DNA from: Phytopseudomonas flavescens | GTDB taxonomy: Bacteria; Pseudomonadota; Gammaproteobacteria; Pseudomonadales; Pseudomonadaceae | Length of the DNA: 64,000 nt | Assembly (NCBI RefSeq): GCF_900100535.1 | Contig: NZ_FNDG01000019.1 | Coordinates: forward strand, 58,892-122,891 | Reading direction: 5' to 3' | Part shown: piece after piece, positions 9,298 to 18,571 of the stretch | How the letters are laid out: each line of letters begins with the position of its first letter | How positions within the stretch are numbered: the stretch's first letter is position 1 | Translations under genes and position numbers: made by a program | The notes under the pieces: model-generated | What the model saw: only the letters and a program-made list of their open reading frames with translations | Databases searched by the model: none | Told to the model about the DNA's origin: nothing

Positions 9298-10797
9298 ATG
9301 CGGCATTCATCAGACGATCTTCCCGTTGCGCTCTACAGCGCCGCCCAGGTACGTGCGCTGGATGCCGAGCTGATCGCTGCCGGTACGCCTGGTTTCGTGC
9401 TCATGCAGCGTGCCGCACACGCCATCTGGCGGGCCCTGCGCCGCAGTTGGCCGGATGCCGGTGCGGTCACCGTGCTGGCCGGGCATGGTAATAATGCCGG
9501 TGATGGTTATCTGCTGGCGGCACTGGCAGTGCGTGCCGGGTGGCAGGTTCGCGTGCTGGCAGTGGCCGACTCGCAGCCCCTGCAGGGCGACGCGGCGCTG
9601 GCGCGCGATGAGGCCCTGGCCACCGGTGTCGAGGTGCTTGCCTGGGCGCCAGAGCGCGAGGCGCAGGGCGTGCTGGTCGATGCGCTGCTCGGCACCGGGC
9701 TGGCAGGTGCCGTGCGCGAGCCTTACGCGGCAGCCATCGAATGGATGAATCGCAGTGGCTGTCCCGTACTGGCGGTGGATATCCCTTCGGGTATCTGCGC
9801 CGATACCGGCCAGGTACTCGGCGTCGCGGTAACCGCCCAGCTCACCGTGACCCTGATCGGTTTGAAAGTCGGCCTGTTCCTTGGCCAGGCGCTCGACCAT
9901 GTCGGCCGTTTGCTGTTCGACGACCTGCAGGCCGACGCGCAGATCGTCGCCAATCAGCCAGGCGTTGCGCAGCGGCTGGTCGGCGCGGCCCTGCCGCAGT
10001 TGCCAGCACGGCAGCCCACCACCCACAAGGGCCGGCTTGGCCATGTGCTGGTGGTCGGCGGCGATCACGGTACCGGCGGCGCTGCGCTGCTGTCGGCGCA
10101 GAGTGCCCTGCGCAGCGGTGCCGGTATGGTTTCCCTGGCGACTCGCAGCGAGCATATCGGTGCTGCACAAAGCCGGCTGCCGGAAGTGATGAGCCTGGCG
10201 GTCGCCTCGGCCAATCAGTTGCATGCGCTTGGCGGCCGAGTCACCGTGTGGGTCGTCGGCCCCGGCCTCGGCCAGAATGCCTGGGCGCGCAGCCTGCTGT
10301 CGGCTGCAGCGGCGTCGCAGGCTGCACAGGTGTGGGACGCCGATGCCCTCAATCTGCTTGCCTCTGGCGCCGTGAGCATCTCGCCGGGCATGGTGATCAC
10401 CCCGCATCCCGGAGAGGCCGCGCGTCTGCTCGGTATCTCGACGCAGGCCTTGCAGGCTGATCGTCCGGCTGCGGCCAGGGACCTGGCCCAGCGCTTCCGG
10501 GCTATCTGCGTATTGAAAGGCGCCGGCACGCTGATCGCCGACCCGACGGGGCGCTTGCTGGTCTGCGACCGAGGCGACCCGGTGATGGCCGGTGCTGGCC
10601 TGGGGGATGTGCTGGCCGGGCTGATCGGTGCGCTGATCGCTCAGGGGGGCACGGCATGGCAAGCCGCCTGCCTGGGTGTCTGGCTGCATGCCGGGGCAGG
10701 AGAATACCTGGCAGAAAAAGGAAATGGCCTGGCGGCCAGCGATCTGTGCGACGCTATCCGCCATTTGTTACAGGAGCGAGCCGCTTGTCGGAAATAG
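9298..10797 (+). CDS. nnrD: Bifunctional NAD(P)HX epimerase / ADP-dependent NAD(P)HX dehydratase
   Basis: Repairs hydrated NADH and NADPH. The N-terminal ~210 residues are the YjeF_N epimerase (GNNAGDGYLLA loop). The C-terminal ~270 residues are the ribokinase-like dehydratase, with GPGLGQN, VLKGAGTLIAD and the nucleotide-site motif GAGLGDVLAGLIG. It is the first gene of a long plus-strand operon. Its last 13 bases overlap the start of tsaE, so the two are probably translationally coupled. Confidence 0.95.
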   Translation: MRHSSDDLPVALYSAAQVRALDAELIAAGTPGFVLMQRAAHAIWRALRRSWPDAGAVTVLAGHGNNAGDGYLLAALAVRAGWQVRVLAVADSQPLQGDAALARDEALATGVEVLAWAPEREAQGVLVDALLGTGLAGAVREPYAAAIEWMNRSGCPVLAVDIPSGICADTGQVLGVAVTAQLTVTLIGLKVGLFLGQALDHVGRLLFDDLQADAQIVANQPGVAQRLVGAALPQLPARQPTTHKGRLGHVLVVGGDHGTGGAALLSAQSALRSGAGMVSLATRSEHIGAAQSRLPEVMSLAVASANQLHALGGRVTVWVVGPGLGQNAWARSLLSAAAASQAAQVWDADALNLLASGAVSISPGMVITPHPGEAARLLGISTQALQADRPAAARDLAQRFRAICVLKGAGTLIADPTGRLLVCDRGDPVMAGAGLGDVLAGLIGALIAQGGTAWQAACLGVWLHAGAGEYLAEKGNGLAASDLCDAIRHLLQERAACRK

Positions 10798-11252
10798 AAC
10801 TGTTCGCCGCCGATGAGGACGCCATGCTGGCGCTCGGCGCGCGCATCGCCAAGGTCACCGAAGGACGTGGGGTGATCCACCTCGAAGGCGACCTCGGCGC
10901 GGGCAAGACCACGCTCTCGCGCGGCATGTTGCAGGGGCTGGGCCACCATGGCGCGGTCAAGAGCCCGACGTTCACCCTGGTCGAGCCCTACCAGATCGGT
11001 TCCTTCCGTGCCTTTCATTTCGACTTGTACCGGCTGGTCGATCCCGAGGAGCTGGAGTTCCTCGGAATCCGCGACTACTTCGACGGCGACGCCCTGTGCC
11101 TGATCGAGTGGCCGCAGCGGGGTGTGGGCATTTTGCCAAAGGCCGACCTGGACATTACCATTACCCCGCGAGCGGGTGGCCGCTCGCTGCTACTTCGCGG
11201 CCATGGCGCGATGGGTGATAGCTGGTGTGCCGAATTGGCTGCCAGAGCATGA
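10785..11252 (+). CDS. tsaE: tRNA threonylcarbamoyladenosine biosynthesis ATPase TsaE
   Basis: Works with TsaB, TsaC and TsaD to make t6A37 in ANN-decoding tRNAs. The Walker A motif is GDLGAGKTTLSRG, followed by PTFTLVEPY and the HFDLYRL segment typical of the family. I place the start at a TTG at 10785 because CAGGAG (10771-10776) sits 8 bases upstream and the protein then begins LSEIELFAADEDAML, giving 155 residues. The longer in-frame extension translates the end of nnrD in another frame. Its TGA overlaps an ATG that could belong to amiB. Confidence 0.93.
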   Translation: MSEIELFAADEDAMLALGARIAKVTEGRGVIHLEGDLGAGKTTLSRGMLQGLGHHGAVKSPTFTLVEPYQIGSFRAFHFDLYRLVDPEELEFLGIRDYFDGDALCLIEWPQRGVGILPKADLDITITPRAGGRSLLLRGHGAMGDSWCAELAARA

Positions 11253-11272
11253 ACAAGAAAGTGGGGGCTGGT

Positions 11273-12691
11273 ATGCGCATAGGCGCGCGATTGATCGCGG
11301 TCTGGCTGATGGTGGCGGTCATGGCAGCCGACGTGTGGGCCGCGTCGGATGTGCGCAGCGTTCGCCTGTGGCGCGCGCCGGACAACACGCGCCTGGTGTT
11401 CGACCTGTCGGGGCCGGTGCAGCACAGTGTGTTCACTCTGTCTGCCCCGGATCGGATCGTCATCGACATCAGCGGCGCCAAGCTGGTGACCCCGCTGGAC
11501 AAACTCGCCCTCAGCAATACCCCGATCACGGCCGTGCGCTCGGCGCAGCGCACCCCCGACGACCTGCGCGTGGTCATCGACCTGTCATCCCAGGTCACCC
11601 CGAAGAGTTTCACGCTGGCGCCGAACCAGCAATACGGCCATCGCCTGGTGGTCGATCTGTTCGACCAGGCTTCGGATGCCGCACCAAGCCTGCCATCGAC
11701 CACCACGGCCAGTGCACCGCCGGTGCCGGTCACGCCGACCCAGGCGCCGCCCAAGCTGGCGCCGGTGCCGGGTGGCAAGCGCGATATCGTGATCGCCATC
11801 GATGCCGGGCACGGTGGCGAGGACCCTGGGGCGCTGGGGCCGCTCAAGGGCCAGCTGGAAAAGCACGTGACCCTGTCCATCGCCAAGGAATTGCAGCGCC
11901 AGATCAACGCCCAGAGAGGCTTCCGTGCCGAACTGGTGCGCACTGGTGATTATTTCATCCCGCTGCGCAAGCGCACCGAAATCGCCCGCAAGAAGGGCGC
12001 CGACCTGTTCGTTTCCATCCACGCCGACGCGGCGCCCCGTGCTGCTGCATTCGGCGCCTCGGTGTATGCCCTGTCGGATCGGGGGGCTACTTCCGAAACC
12101 GCTCGCTGGCTGGCCGACGCGGAAAACCAGTCCGACCTGATCGGTGGGGCGGGCAACCTCAGCCTCGAGGACAAGGATCGGATGCTCGCCGGCGTGCTGC
12201 TCGACCTGTCGATGACCGCCTCGCTGTCGTCCAGCCTGAACGTCGGCCAGAAGGTCCTCGGGCAGATGGGCCAGGTCACGCCGTTGCACAAGCGCCGTGT
12301 CGAGCAGGCGGGCTTCATGGTGCTGAAGTCGCCGGACATTCCGTCGATCCTGGTGGAGACCGGCTTCATCTCCAACCCCAGCGAGGCACGCAAGCTGCAT
12401 TCCGCCAGTCACCAGCAGAGCCTGTCGCGCTCGATCGTCACCGGCGTGAAGCAGTTCTTCGAGCAGAACCCACCGCCTGGTACCTACATCGCCTGGCTGC
12501 GTGACAATGGCAAGATCGTCCAGGGGCCGCGCGAGCACGTGGTCGCCTCTGGCGAAAGCCTGGCATTGATCGCCCAGCGCTACCAGGTCGGCCTGGCCAC
12601 GCTGCGGACAGCCAACTCCCTGAGGTCCGATGTCATCAAGGTCGGTCAGACGCTGCAGATCCCGGCCACTTCGCTAGCTGCCCAGCCATGA
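11273..12691 (+). CDS. amiB: N-acetylmuramoyl-L-alanine amidase AmiB
   Basis: Zinc amidase that splits septal peptidoglycan during cell separation and is exported to the periplasm. Order: signal peptide (residues 1-23), AMIN domain for envelope targeting (about 25-125), a Pro/Thr-rich linker, Amidase_3 domain (IAIDAGHGGEDPGA with zinc ligands, LFVSIHADAAP, LVETGFISNPSEA with catalytic Glu), and a C-terminal LysM domain (about 420-465). The ATG at 11273 gives a clean signal peptide. An ATG at 11249, overlapping the tsaE stop codon, is an alternative. It overlaps mutL by ATGA. Confidence 0.94.
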   Translation: MRIGARLIAVWLMVAVMAADVWAASDVRSVRLWRAPDNTRLVFDLSGPVQHSVFTLSAPDRIVIDISGAKLVTPLDKLALSNTPITAVRSAQRTPDDLRVVIDLSSQVTPKSFTLAPNQQYGHRLVVDLFDQASDAAPSLPSTTTASAPPVPVTPTQAPPKLAPVPGGKRDIVIAIDAGHGGEDPGALGPLKGQLEKHVTLSIAKELQRQINAQRGFRAELVRTGDYFIPLRKRTEIARKKGADLFVSIHADAAPRAAAFGASVYALSDRGATSETARWLADAENQSDLIGGAGNLSLEDKDRMLAGVLLDLSMTASLSSSLNVGQKVLGQMGQVTPLHKRRVEQAGFMVLKSPDIPSILVETGFISNPSEARKLHSASHQQSLSRSIVTGVKQFFEQNPPPGTYIAWLRDNGKIVQGPREHVVASGESLALIAQRYQVGLATLRTANSLRSDVIKVGQTLQIPATSLAAQP

Positions 12692-14562
12692 GTGAAACGA
12701 TGCGCATCCAGTTGCTGAGCCCGCGGCTGGCGAACCAGATCGCCGCCGGCGAAGTGGTCGAGCGTCCTGCCTCGGTCGTCAAGGAGCTGCTGGAAAACAG
12801 CCTGGACTCCGGCGCCAGGCGGATCGAGGTGGATGTCGAGCAAGGTGGCGTCAAGCTGCTGCGGGTGCGTGACGATGGACGAGGCATTACGGCAGACGAT
12901 CTGCCGCTTGCCCTGGCACGCCACGCCACCAGCAAGATTCGTGAGCTGGAGGACCTCGAACAGGTGATGAGCATGGGCTTTCGTGGTGAAGCCCTGGCAT
13001 CGATCAGCTCGGTCGCGCGCCTTACCCTCACCTCGCGGACTGCCGATGCCGAGCAAGCCTGGCAGGTGGAGACCGAGGGCCGCGACATGCAGCCGCGCGT
13101 GCAGCCCGCCGCACACCCGGTCGGTACCTCGGTGGAAGTGCGCGACCTGTTCTTCAATACGCCCGCGCGCCGCAAGTTCCTGAAGGCCGAAAAGACCGAG
13201 TTCGATCACCTGCAGGAAGTGATCAAGCGCCTGGCGCTGGCGCGTTTCGACGTGGCCTTCCACCTGCGCCATAACGGCAAGAACATCCTCTCGCTGCACG
13301 AGGCCAACGACGACGTCAGCCGTGCCCGGCGGGTGGCGGCGGTGTGCAGTTCAGGCTTCCTGGAGCAGGCGCTGCCCATCGATATCGAGCGCAACGGCTT
13401 GCACCTGTGGGGCTGGGTTGGCTTGCCGACGTTTTCCCGCAGCCAGGCCGACTTGCAGTACTTCTACGTCAATGGCCGCATGGTGCGCGACAAACTGGTC
13501 GCCCATGCCGTGCGTCAGGCCTATCGCGACGTACTGTTCAATGGTCGTCACCCGACCTTCGTGCTGTTTCTGGAGATCGACCCGACGGCGGTGGATGTGA
13601 ACGTGCATCCCACCAAACACGAAGTGCGCTTCCGTGAGGGGCGTACGGTTCATGATTTCCTCTACGGCACCCTGCATCGCGCATTGGGCGAAGTGCGGCC
13701 CGAGGACCAGTTGGCCACGCCGGCCGCTGTCGAAACCCTGTTGCGCCCCACTGGCCAGGCGGCGGGTGAGTTCGGCCCCCAGGGCGAGATGGGCCTGGCC
13801 GCCAGCGTGCTGGAACGGCCTGTCGAGTCGGTCTGGCGCTCCCCGGGCGCCGGCTATCAGGGGCAGCGCGGCGAGTCGGCGCTGCCGGCGGCGGAAGCCC
13901 AGGGCGTGTACAGGGAATTCTTTGCGCCGATGCCCGCAGGCAGCACAGCTGTTTCGTTGCCGGAGGCCCAGGGCGACATTCCGCCCCTGGGCTATGCCAT
14001 CGCTCAGCTCAAGGGCATCTACATTCTCGCCGAAAGCGCCCATGGCCTGGTGGTCGTGGACATGCACGCGGCCCATGAGCGCATCACCTACGAGCGCCTC
14101 AAGGTGGCGATGGCCAGTGAGGGTCTGCGTGGCCAGCCATTGCTGGTGCCCGAATCGATTGCGGTGAGTCAGCGCGAGGCCGATTGTGCCGAAGAGCATG
14201 GCCAGTGGTTCCAGAAACTCGGCTTCGAATTGCAGCGTCTGGGTCCGGAAACCCTGGCGATTCGGCAGATCCCGGCGCTGCTCAAGCAGGCCGAGGCGAC
14301 CCGACTGGTCGCCGATGTGCTCTCCGACCTGCTCGAATATGGCACCAGCGACCGCATCCAGGCCCACCTCAACGAGCTGCTCGGCACCATGGCCTGTCAT
14401 GGGTCGGTGCGCGCCAATCGCCGCCTCACCCTGCCGGAAATGAATGGCCTGCTGCGCGACATGGAGCAGACCGAACGCAGCGGCCAATGCAACCACGGTC
14501 GGCCGACCTGGACGCAGATGAGCATGGATCAGCTGGACAAATTGTTCATGCGCGGCCAGTAA
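12688..14562 (+). CDS. mutL: DNA mismatch repair protein MutL
   Basis: Couples MutS mismatch recognition to strand excision. It is 624 residues. The N-terminal GHKL ATPase shows NQIAAGEVVERP, ELLENSLDSGA, DDGRGI and GFRGEAL. A variable linker spans about 335-430. The C-terminal dimerisation domain contains DMHAAHERITYE (residues 458-469), the metal-binding nicking motif found in MutL proteins of bacteria without MutH, and ends with QCNHGRPTW. The ATGA overlap with amiB indicates coupling. Confidence 0.97.
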   Translation: MSETMRIQLLSPRLANQIAAGEVVERPASVVKELLENSLDSGARRIEVDVEQGGVKLLRVRDDGRGITADDLPLALARHATSKIRELEDLEQVMSMGFRGEALASISSVARLTLTSRTADAEQAWQVETEGRDMQPRVQPAAHPVGTSVEVRDLFFNTPARRKFLKAEKTEFDHLQEVIKRLALARFDVAFHLRHNGKNILSLHEANDDVSRARRVAAVCSSGFLEQALPIDIERNGLHLWGWVGLPTFSRSQADLQYFYVNGRMVRDKLVAHAVRQAYRDVLFNGRHPTFVLFLEIDPTAVDVNVHPTKHEVRFREGRTVHDFLYGTLHRALGEVRPEDQLATPAAVETLLRPTGQAAGEFGPQGEMGLAASVLERPVESVWRSPGAGYQGQRGESALPAAEAQGVYREFFAPMPAGSTAVSLPEAQGDIPPLGYAIAQLKGIYILAESAHGLVVVDMHAAHERITYERLKVAMASEGLRGQPLLVPESIAVSQREADCAEEHGQWFQKLGFELQRLGPETLAIRQIPALLKQAEATRLVADVLSDLLEYGTSDRIQAHLNELLGTMACHGSVRANRRLTLPEMNGLLRDMEQTERSGQCNHGRPTWTQMSMDQLDKLFMRGQ

Positions 14563-14632
14563 CCCGCGGGCCACGCTTGCGAGTGGCCGCCCATGCCCTG
14601 AAAATGGGCCGCCGTTCAACCGAGTCGTGCCG

Positions 14633-15589
14633 ATGTCCTGCCTCCCTCCCGCCATCTTCCTGATGGGCCCGACCGCTGCCGGCAAGACCGATCTGGCGCT
14701 GGCGCTGGCGCATGCGTTGCCCTGTGAGCTGGTCAGCGTGGATTCCGCGCTGGTCTATCGGGGCATGGATATCGGCACCGCCAAGCCGGACAGGGCCACG
14801 CTGGAAGCGTTTCCTCATCATCTGGTGGACATCCGTGATCCGGCCGAAGCGTATTCGGCTGCCGAGTTCCGCTGCGATGCACTGGCTGCCATGGCCGAGA
14901 TCACCTCGCGTGGGCGCATTCCGCTGCTGGTGGGCGGCACCATGCTGTACTTCAAGACCCTGCTCGAGGGCCTGGCCGACATGCCGGGAGCCGACGCCGA
15001 AGTGCGCGCCGTGCTCGAAGCGCGTGGGCAGCGTGAGGGTTGGAGTGTGTTGCACGAGGAGCTGCATGCGGTGGATCCGCAATCGGCGCTGCGCATCCAC
15101 CGCAATGATCCCCAGCGTCTGGTACGTGCTCTGGAGGTATTCAAGGTCAGTGGCACGACCATGAGCGAATTGCGCCTGCGGCAAAGCGAAGAGCGCTCAG
15201 GAGCGGGGTGTTTCCCCTATACTGTGGCGCAACTGGCGATCGCGCCGGCGCAGCGGCAGATGCTGCACGAACGAATCGCGCAACGATTTGATCGGATGCT
15301 GGAACAGGGCTTCGTCGCCGAGGTCGAACGCCTGCATCGGCGAGGTGACCTGCACGCTGAATTGCCGTCCATAAGGGCGGTCGGCTATCGGCAGGTATGG
15401 GAACATCTGGAGGGGCGCCTGAGTGCGGCGTCGATGCGAGAGCGGGGTATCATCGCCACGCGGCAATTGGCCAAACGGCAGTTCACCTGGCTGCGTGGTT
15501 GGGAAAATGTGCACTGGCTGGACAGTCTCGATTGCGACAATCTGCCACGTGCCTTGAAATACCTGGCGACGGTCTCCATATTGGCCTGA
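14633..15589 (+). CDS. miaA: tRNA dimethylallyltransferase MiaA
   Basis: Adds an isopentenyl group to A37 of tRNAs reading UNN codons. The P-loop is GPTAAGKTDLAL. DSALVYRGMDIGTAKP is the tRNA/substrate segment, and QLAKRQFTWLRGW is the conserved C-terminal motif. The start is the ATG at 14633 (318 residues); a GTG two codons earlier is also in frame. No strong ribosome site is visible before either. It is part of the mutL–miaA–hfq superoperon known in gamma-proteobacteria. Confidence 0.95.
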   Translation: MSCLPPAIFLMGPTAAGKTDLALALAHALPCELVSVDSALVYRGMDIGTAKPDRATLEAFPHHLVDIRDPAEAYSAAEFRCDALAAMAEITSRGRIPLLVGGTMLYFKTLLEGLADMPGADAEVRAVLEARGQREGWSVLHEELHAVDPQSALRIHRNDPQRLVRALEVFKVSGTTMSELRLRQSEERSGAGCFPYTVAQLAIAPAQRQMLHERIAQRFDRMLEQGFVAEVERLHRRGDLHAELPSIRAVGYRQVWEHLEGRLSAASMRERGIIATRQLAKRQFTWLRGWENVHWLDSLDCDNLPRALKYLATVSILA

Positions 15590-15712
15590 GACCTTGCCGC
15601 GGGCCGTCTATCCTTGGGGGAAGACGTGCCAAAGCCGTTTTGTTGGTTCAAGCAAACCGTTCAACAGTCATTCTCAATTACTCAATTATCGATCCATTAA
15701 GGAGTGCGGCAC

Positions 15713-15973
15713 ATGTCAAAAGGGCATTCGCTACAAGACCCTTACCTCAACACCCTGCGTAAGGAGCGCGTCCCGGTTTCCATCTATCTGGTCAACGGTA
15801 TCAAGCTGCAGGGCCAGATCGAGTCGTTCGATCAGTTCGTCATCCTGCTGAAGAACACCGTCAGCCAGATGGTTTACAAGCACGCTATTTCCACTGTGGT
15901 GCCGAGCCGCCCGGTTCGTCTGCCAAGTGCGTCCGAGTCCGAACAGGCCGAGTCCGAGCCAGGCAACGCTTAA
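15713..15973 (+). CDS. hfq: RNA chaperone Hfq
   Basis: Hexameric Sm-like protein that pairs small RNAs with mRNAs and, in pseudomonads, drives catabolite repression with Crc. It is 86 residues. The Sm1 region (VSIYLVNGIKLQGQIESFD) and Sm2 region (YKHAISTVVPSR) are intact, with a short acidic tail. The ATG at 15713 follows AAGGAG (15699-15704). The 123-bp gap after miaA is AT-richer than its surroundings and could hold an extra promoter. hflX follows 14 bp later. Confidence 0.98.
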   Translation: MSKGHSLQDPYLNTLRKERVPVSIYLVNGIKLQGQIESFDQFVILLKNTVSQMVYKHAISTVVPSRPVRLPSASESEQAESEPGNA

Positions 15974-15987
15974 TCCAGGGGGCTGCA

Positions 15988-17289
15988 TTGTTCTTCGAGC
16001 GCCATGAAGGGGGTGAACGGGCCATCCTGGTTCATCTGGATAGCCAGAACACCGAGGCGAGCGAGGATCCCCAGGAGTTTCAAGAGCTGGCGCTTTCCGC
16101 AGGTGCCGATGCCGTAGCGTTTTTCAGCGTGCCGAACAGTCGGCCCACGGCGAAATTCCTTATCGGCAGCGGCAAGGTGGAAGAGCTGCGTGATCAGGTC
16201 AAGGCCCGCGAGGCCGACCTGGTCATTTTCAATCATGTCCTTACGCCCAGTCAGGAGCGTAATCTCGAGCGAGTGTTCGAGTGTCGCGTGCTTGACCGTA
16301 CCGGGTTGATTCTCGATATTTTCGCCCAGCGCGCGCGCACCCATGAGGGCAAGCTGCAGGTCGAACTGGCCCAGCTCGACCACATGAGCACGCGGCTGGT
16401 GCGTGGCTGGACTCACCTCGAGCGACAGAAAGGCGGTATCGGCCTGCGCGGTCCGGGTGAAACCCAGCTGGAAACCGACCGGCGCCTGCTGCGCGTGCGC
16501 ATTCGCCAGATCAAGCAGAGGCTGGAGAAGGTGCGCAGCCAGCGCGAGCAGGCTCGCCGCGGGCGCAAGCGCGCGGACATCCCTTCCGTGTCCCTGGTCG
16601 GTTACACCAACGCCGGCAAGTCCACGCTGTTCAATGCGCTGACCGAGTCGCAGGTCTACGCCGCCGACCAGTTGTTCGCCACCCTCGACCCAACCCTGCG
16701 TCGCCTGCAGCTCGACGACCTCGGGCCGGTGGTGCTGGCGGACACCGTGGGGTTCATCCGCCACCTTCCGCACAAACTGGTCGAGGCCTTTCGCGCTACG
16801 CTCGAGGAATCGAGCAACTCCGATCTGCTGTTGCATGTGATTGACGCTCATGAGCCAGAGCGTACGGCGCAGATCGAGCAGGTGCTGGCGGTGCTCGGGG
16901 AAATCGGTGCGCAGGATCTGCCGGTGCTCGAGGTTTACAACAAGCTCGATCTGCTGGAAGGTGTCGAGCCCCAGATCCAGCGCAATGCCGATGGCCGACC
17001 GGAGCGGGTGTGGTTGTCTGCCCGTGACGGGCGTGGTTTGCCACTGCTCGAGCAGGCCGTGGCCGAGCTGCTGGGTGATGACTTGTTCGTCGCTACCTTG
17101 CAACTGCCGCAGCAATTGGCACGCCTGCGCGCGCAGTTCTTCGAGCTGGGTGCGGTGCAGCAGGAGTCTTACGCCGATGATGGCAGCAGTCTTCTGCAGG
17201 TGCGCATTCCTCGCGTCGAATTGAACCGATTGGTCAGCCGCGAAGGCTTGCAGCCGCTAGAATTCATCGAGCAACACACTTTGCAATAA
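15988..17289 (+). CDS. hflX: Ribosome-associated GTPase HflX
   Basis: Splits stalled or heat-damaged 70S ribosomes. It is 433 residues. The N-terminal HflX domain is followed by a helical linker (residues about 160-190, many Arg/Gln) and the GTPase domain: GYTNAGKSTLFNALT, then DTVGFIRHLPH and NKLD. The start codon is TTG at 15988, giving FFERHEGGERAILVHLD after Met; an AGGGGG ribosome site sits 6 bases upstream. It is in an operon with hfq upstream and hflKC downstream. Confidence 0.96.
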   Translation: MFFERHEGGERAILVHLDSQNTEASEDPQEFQELALSAGADAVAFFSVPNSRPTAKFLIGSGKVEELRDQVKAREADLVIFNHVLTPSQERNLERVFECRVLDRTGLILDIFAQRARTHEGKLQVELAQLDHMSTRLVRGWTHLERQKGGIGLRGPGETQLETDRRLLRVRIRQIKQRLEKVRSQREQARRGRKRADIPSVSLVGYTNAGKSTLFNALTESQVYAADQLFATLDPTLRRLQLDDLGPVVLADTVGFIRHLPHKLVEAFRATLEESSNSDLLLHVIDAHEPERTAQIEQVLAVLGEIGAQDLPVLEVYNKLDLLEGVEPQIQRNADGRPERVWLSARDGRGLPLLEQAVAELLGDDLFVATLQLPQQLARLRAQFFELGAVQQESYADDGSSLLQVRIPRVELNRLVSREGLQPLEFIEQHTLQ

Positions 17290-17386
17290 AGCCCGCAGCG
17301 GTGATTTTGCCGCTGGAAGCGGGCATTCTGTAGCATTGGCGGGCGCGCCGTTGGCGCGTCTTTGCTTTATCAGTATGGAGAGCGCT

Positions 17387-18571
17387 ATGGCTTGGAATGA
17401 GCCGGGTGGCAATTCGAATAATCAGGATCCCTGGGGTGGCGGCGGTCGTCGTGGTAATGGCGGCGGCGGTGACCGCAAGGGACCACCGGATCTCGACGAA
17501 GCCTTCCGCAAGCTGCAGGACAGCCTGAATGGCCTGTTCGGTGGCGGCAAGAAACGCGGCAGTGACAACAATGGGTCCAGAAACAAGGGTGGCGGTTTCG
17601 GCCTGCTGTTCGTCGTACTGGCCGTCGTGGGCGCCTTTTGGCTGTACAACGCTATTTATGTGGTCGACGAGCAGGAACAGGCCGTGGTGCTGCGTTTCGG
17701 TAAGTACCATGAGACGGTCGGCCCGGGTTTGAACATCTATTTCCCGCCGATCGATCGCAAGTTTCAGGAAAACGTCACCCGTGAGCGTGCTTACAGCAAG
17801 CAGGGGCAGATGTTGACCGAAGACGAGAACATCATCGAAGTGCCGCTGACGGTGCAGTACAAGATCAGCAACCTGCAGGATTTCGTGCTCAACGTCGACA
17901 TGCCGGAAACCAGCCTGCAGCATGCCACCGACAGTGCCGTGCGCCACGTGGTGGGGTCGACCGAGATGGATCAGGTACTGACCGAAGGCCGTGAGCAGAT
18001 GGCCGGTGACGTGCGTGAGCGCCTGCAGCGTTTCCTCGACACCTATCGCACCGGCATCACGGTGACTCAGGTGAATCTGCAGAGCGCTGCGGCGCCGCGT
18101 GAAGTGCAGGAAGCCTTCGATGACGTGATCCGGGCCCGTGAAGACGAGCAGCGCGAGAAGAACCAGGCCGAAACCTACGCCAATGGCGTGGTGCCGGAAG
18201 CCCGCGGCCAGGCCCAGCGGCTGATCGAGGATGCCAGCGGTTACCGCGACGAAGTGATCTCCCGCGCCCAGGGTGAGGCAGAGCGTTTCACCGCGCTGGT
18301 GGCCGAGTACCGCAAGGCGCCCGAGGTCACTCGCGAACGTCTGTACCTGGACACCATGCAACAGATGATGAGCAATACCAGCAAGGTGCTGGTGACCGGC
18401 GACAAGGGGCAGAACAACCTGCTTTATCTGCCGCTGGACAAGATGATCGACAGCCGTGGCGGCGGTGCGTCGAGCAGTGCTGCCGGTGCTGGCGCTGGTG
18501 CGGCCGATCTCGGCGCACGCGTAGGCAATAACGTTGGGCAGGCCGACTTGCGCACAAGGGAGGGCCGTTGA
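17387..18571 (+). CDS. hflK: FtsH protease modulator HflK
   Basis: SPFH/prohibitin-family membrane protein that forms a cage with HflC around the FtsH protease. The N terminus is Gly/Asn-rich and cytoplasmic. One membrane segment lies at about residues 69-88. The SPFH domain follows (VVDEQEQAVVLRFGKY), then a long helical region (about 230-330), then an Ala/Gly-rich tail. The ATG at 17387 has GGAG 6 bases upstream. The stop overlaps the hflC start (TGATG). Confidence 0.96.
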   Translation: MAWNEPGGNSNNQDPWGGGGRRGNGGGGDRKGPPDLDEAFRKLQDSLNGLFGGGKKRGSDNNGSRNKGGGFGLLFVVLAVVGAFWLYNAIYVVDEQEQAVVLRFGKYHETVGPGLNIYFPPIDRKFQENVTRERAYSKQGQMLTEDENIIEVPLTVQYKISNLQDFVLNVDMPETSLQHATDSAVRHVVGSTEMDQVLTEGREQMAGDVRERLQRFLDTYRTGITVTQVNLQSAAAPREVQEAFDDVIRAREDEQREKNQAETYANGVVPEARGQAQRLIEDASGYRDEVISRAQGEAERFTALVAEYRKAPEVTRERLYLDTMQQMMSNTSKVLVTGDKGQNNLLYLPLDKMIDSRGGGASSSAAGAGAGAADLGARVGNNVGQADLRTREGR

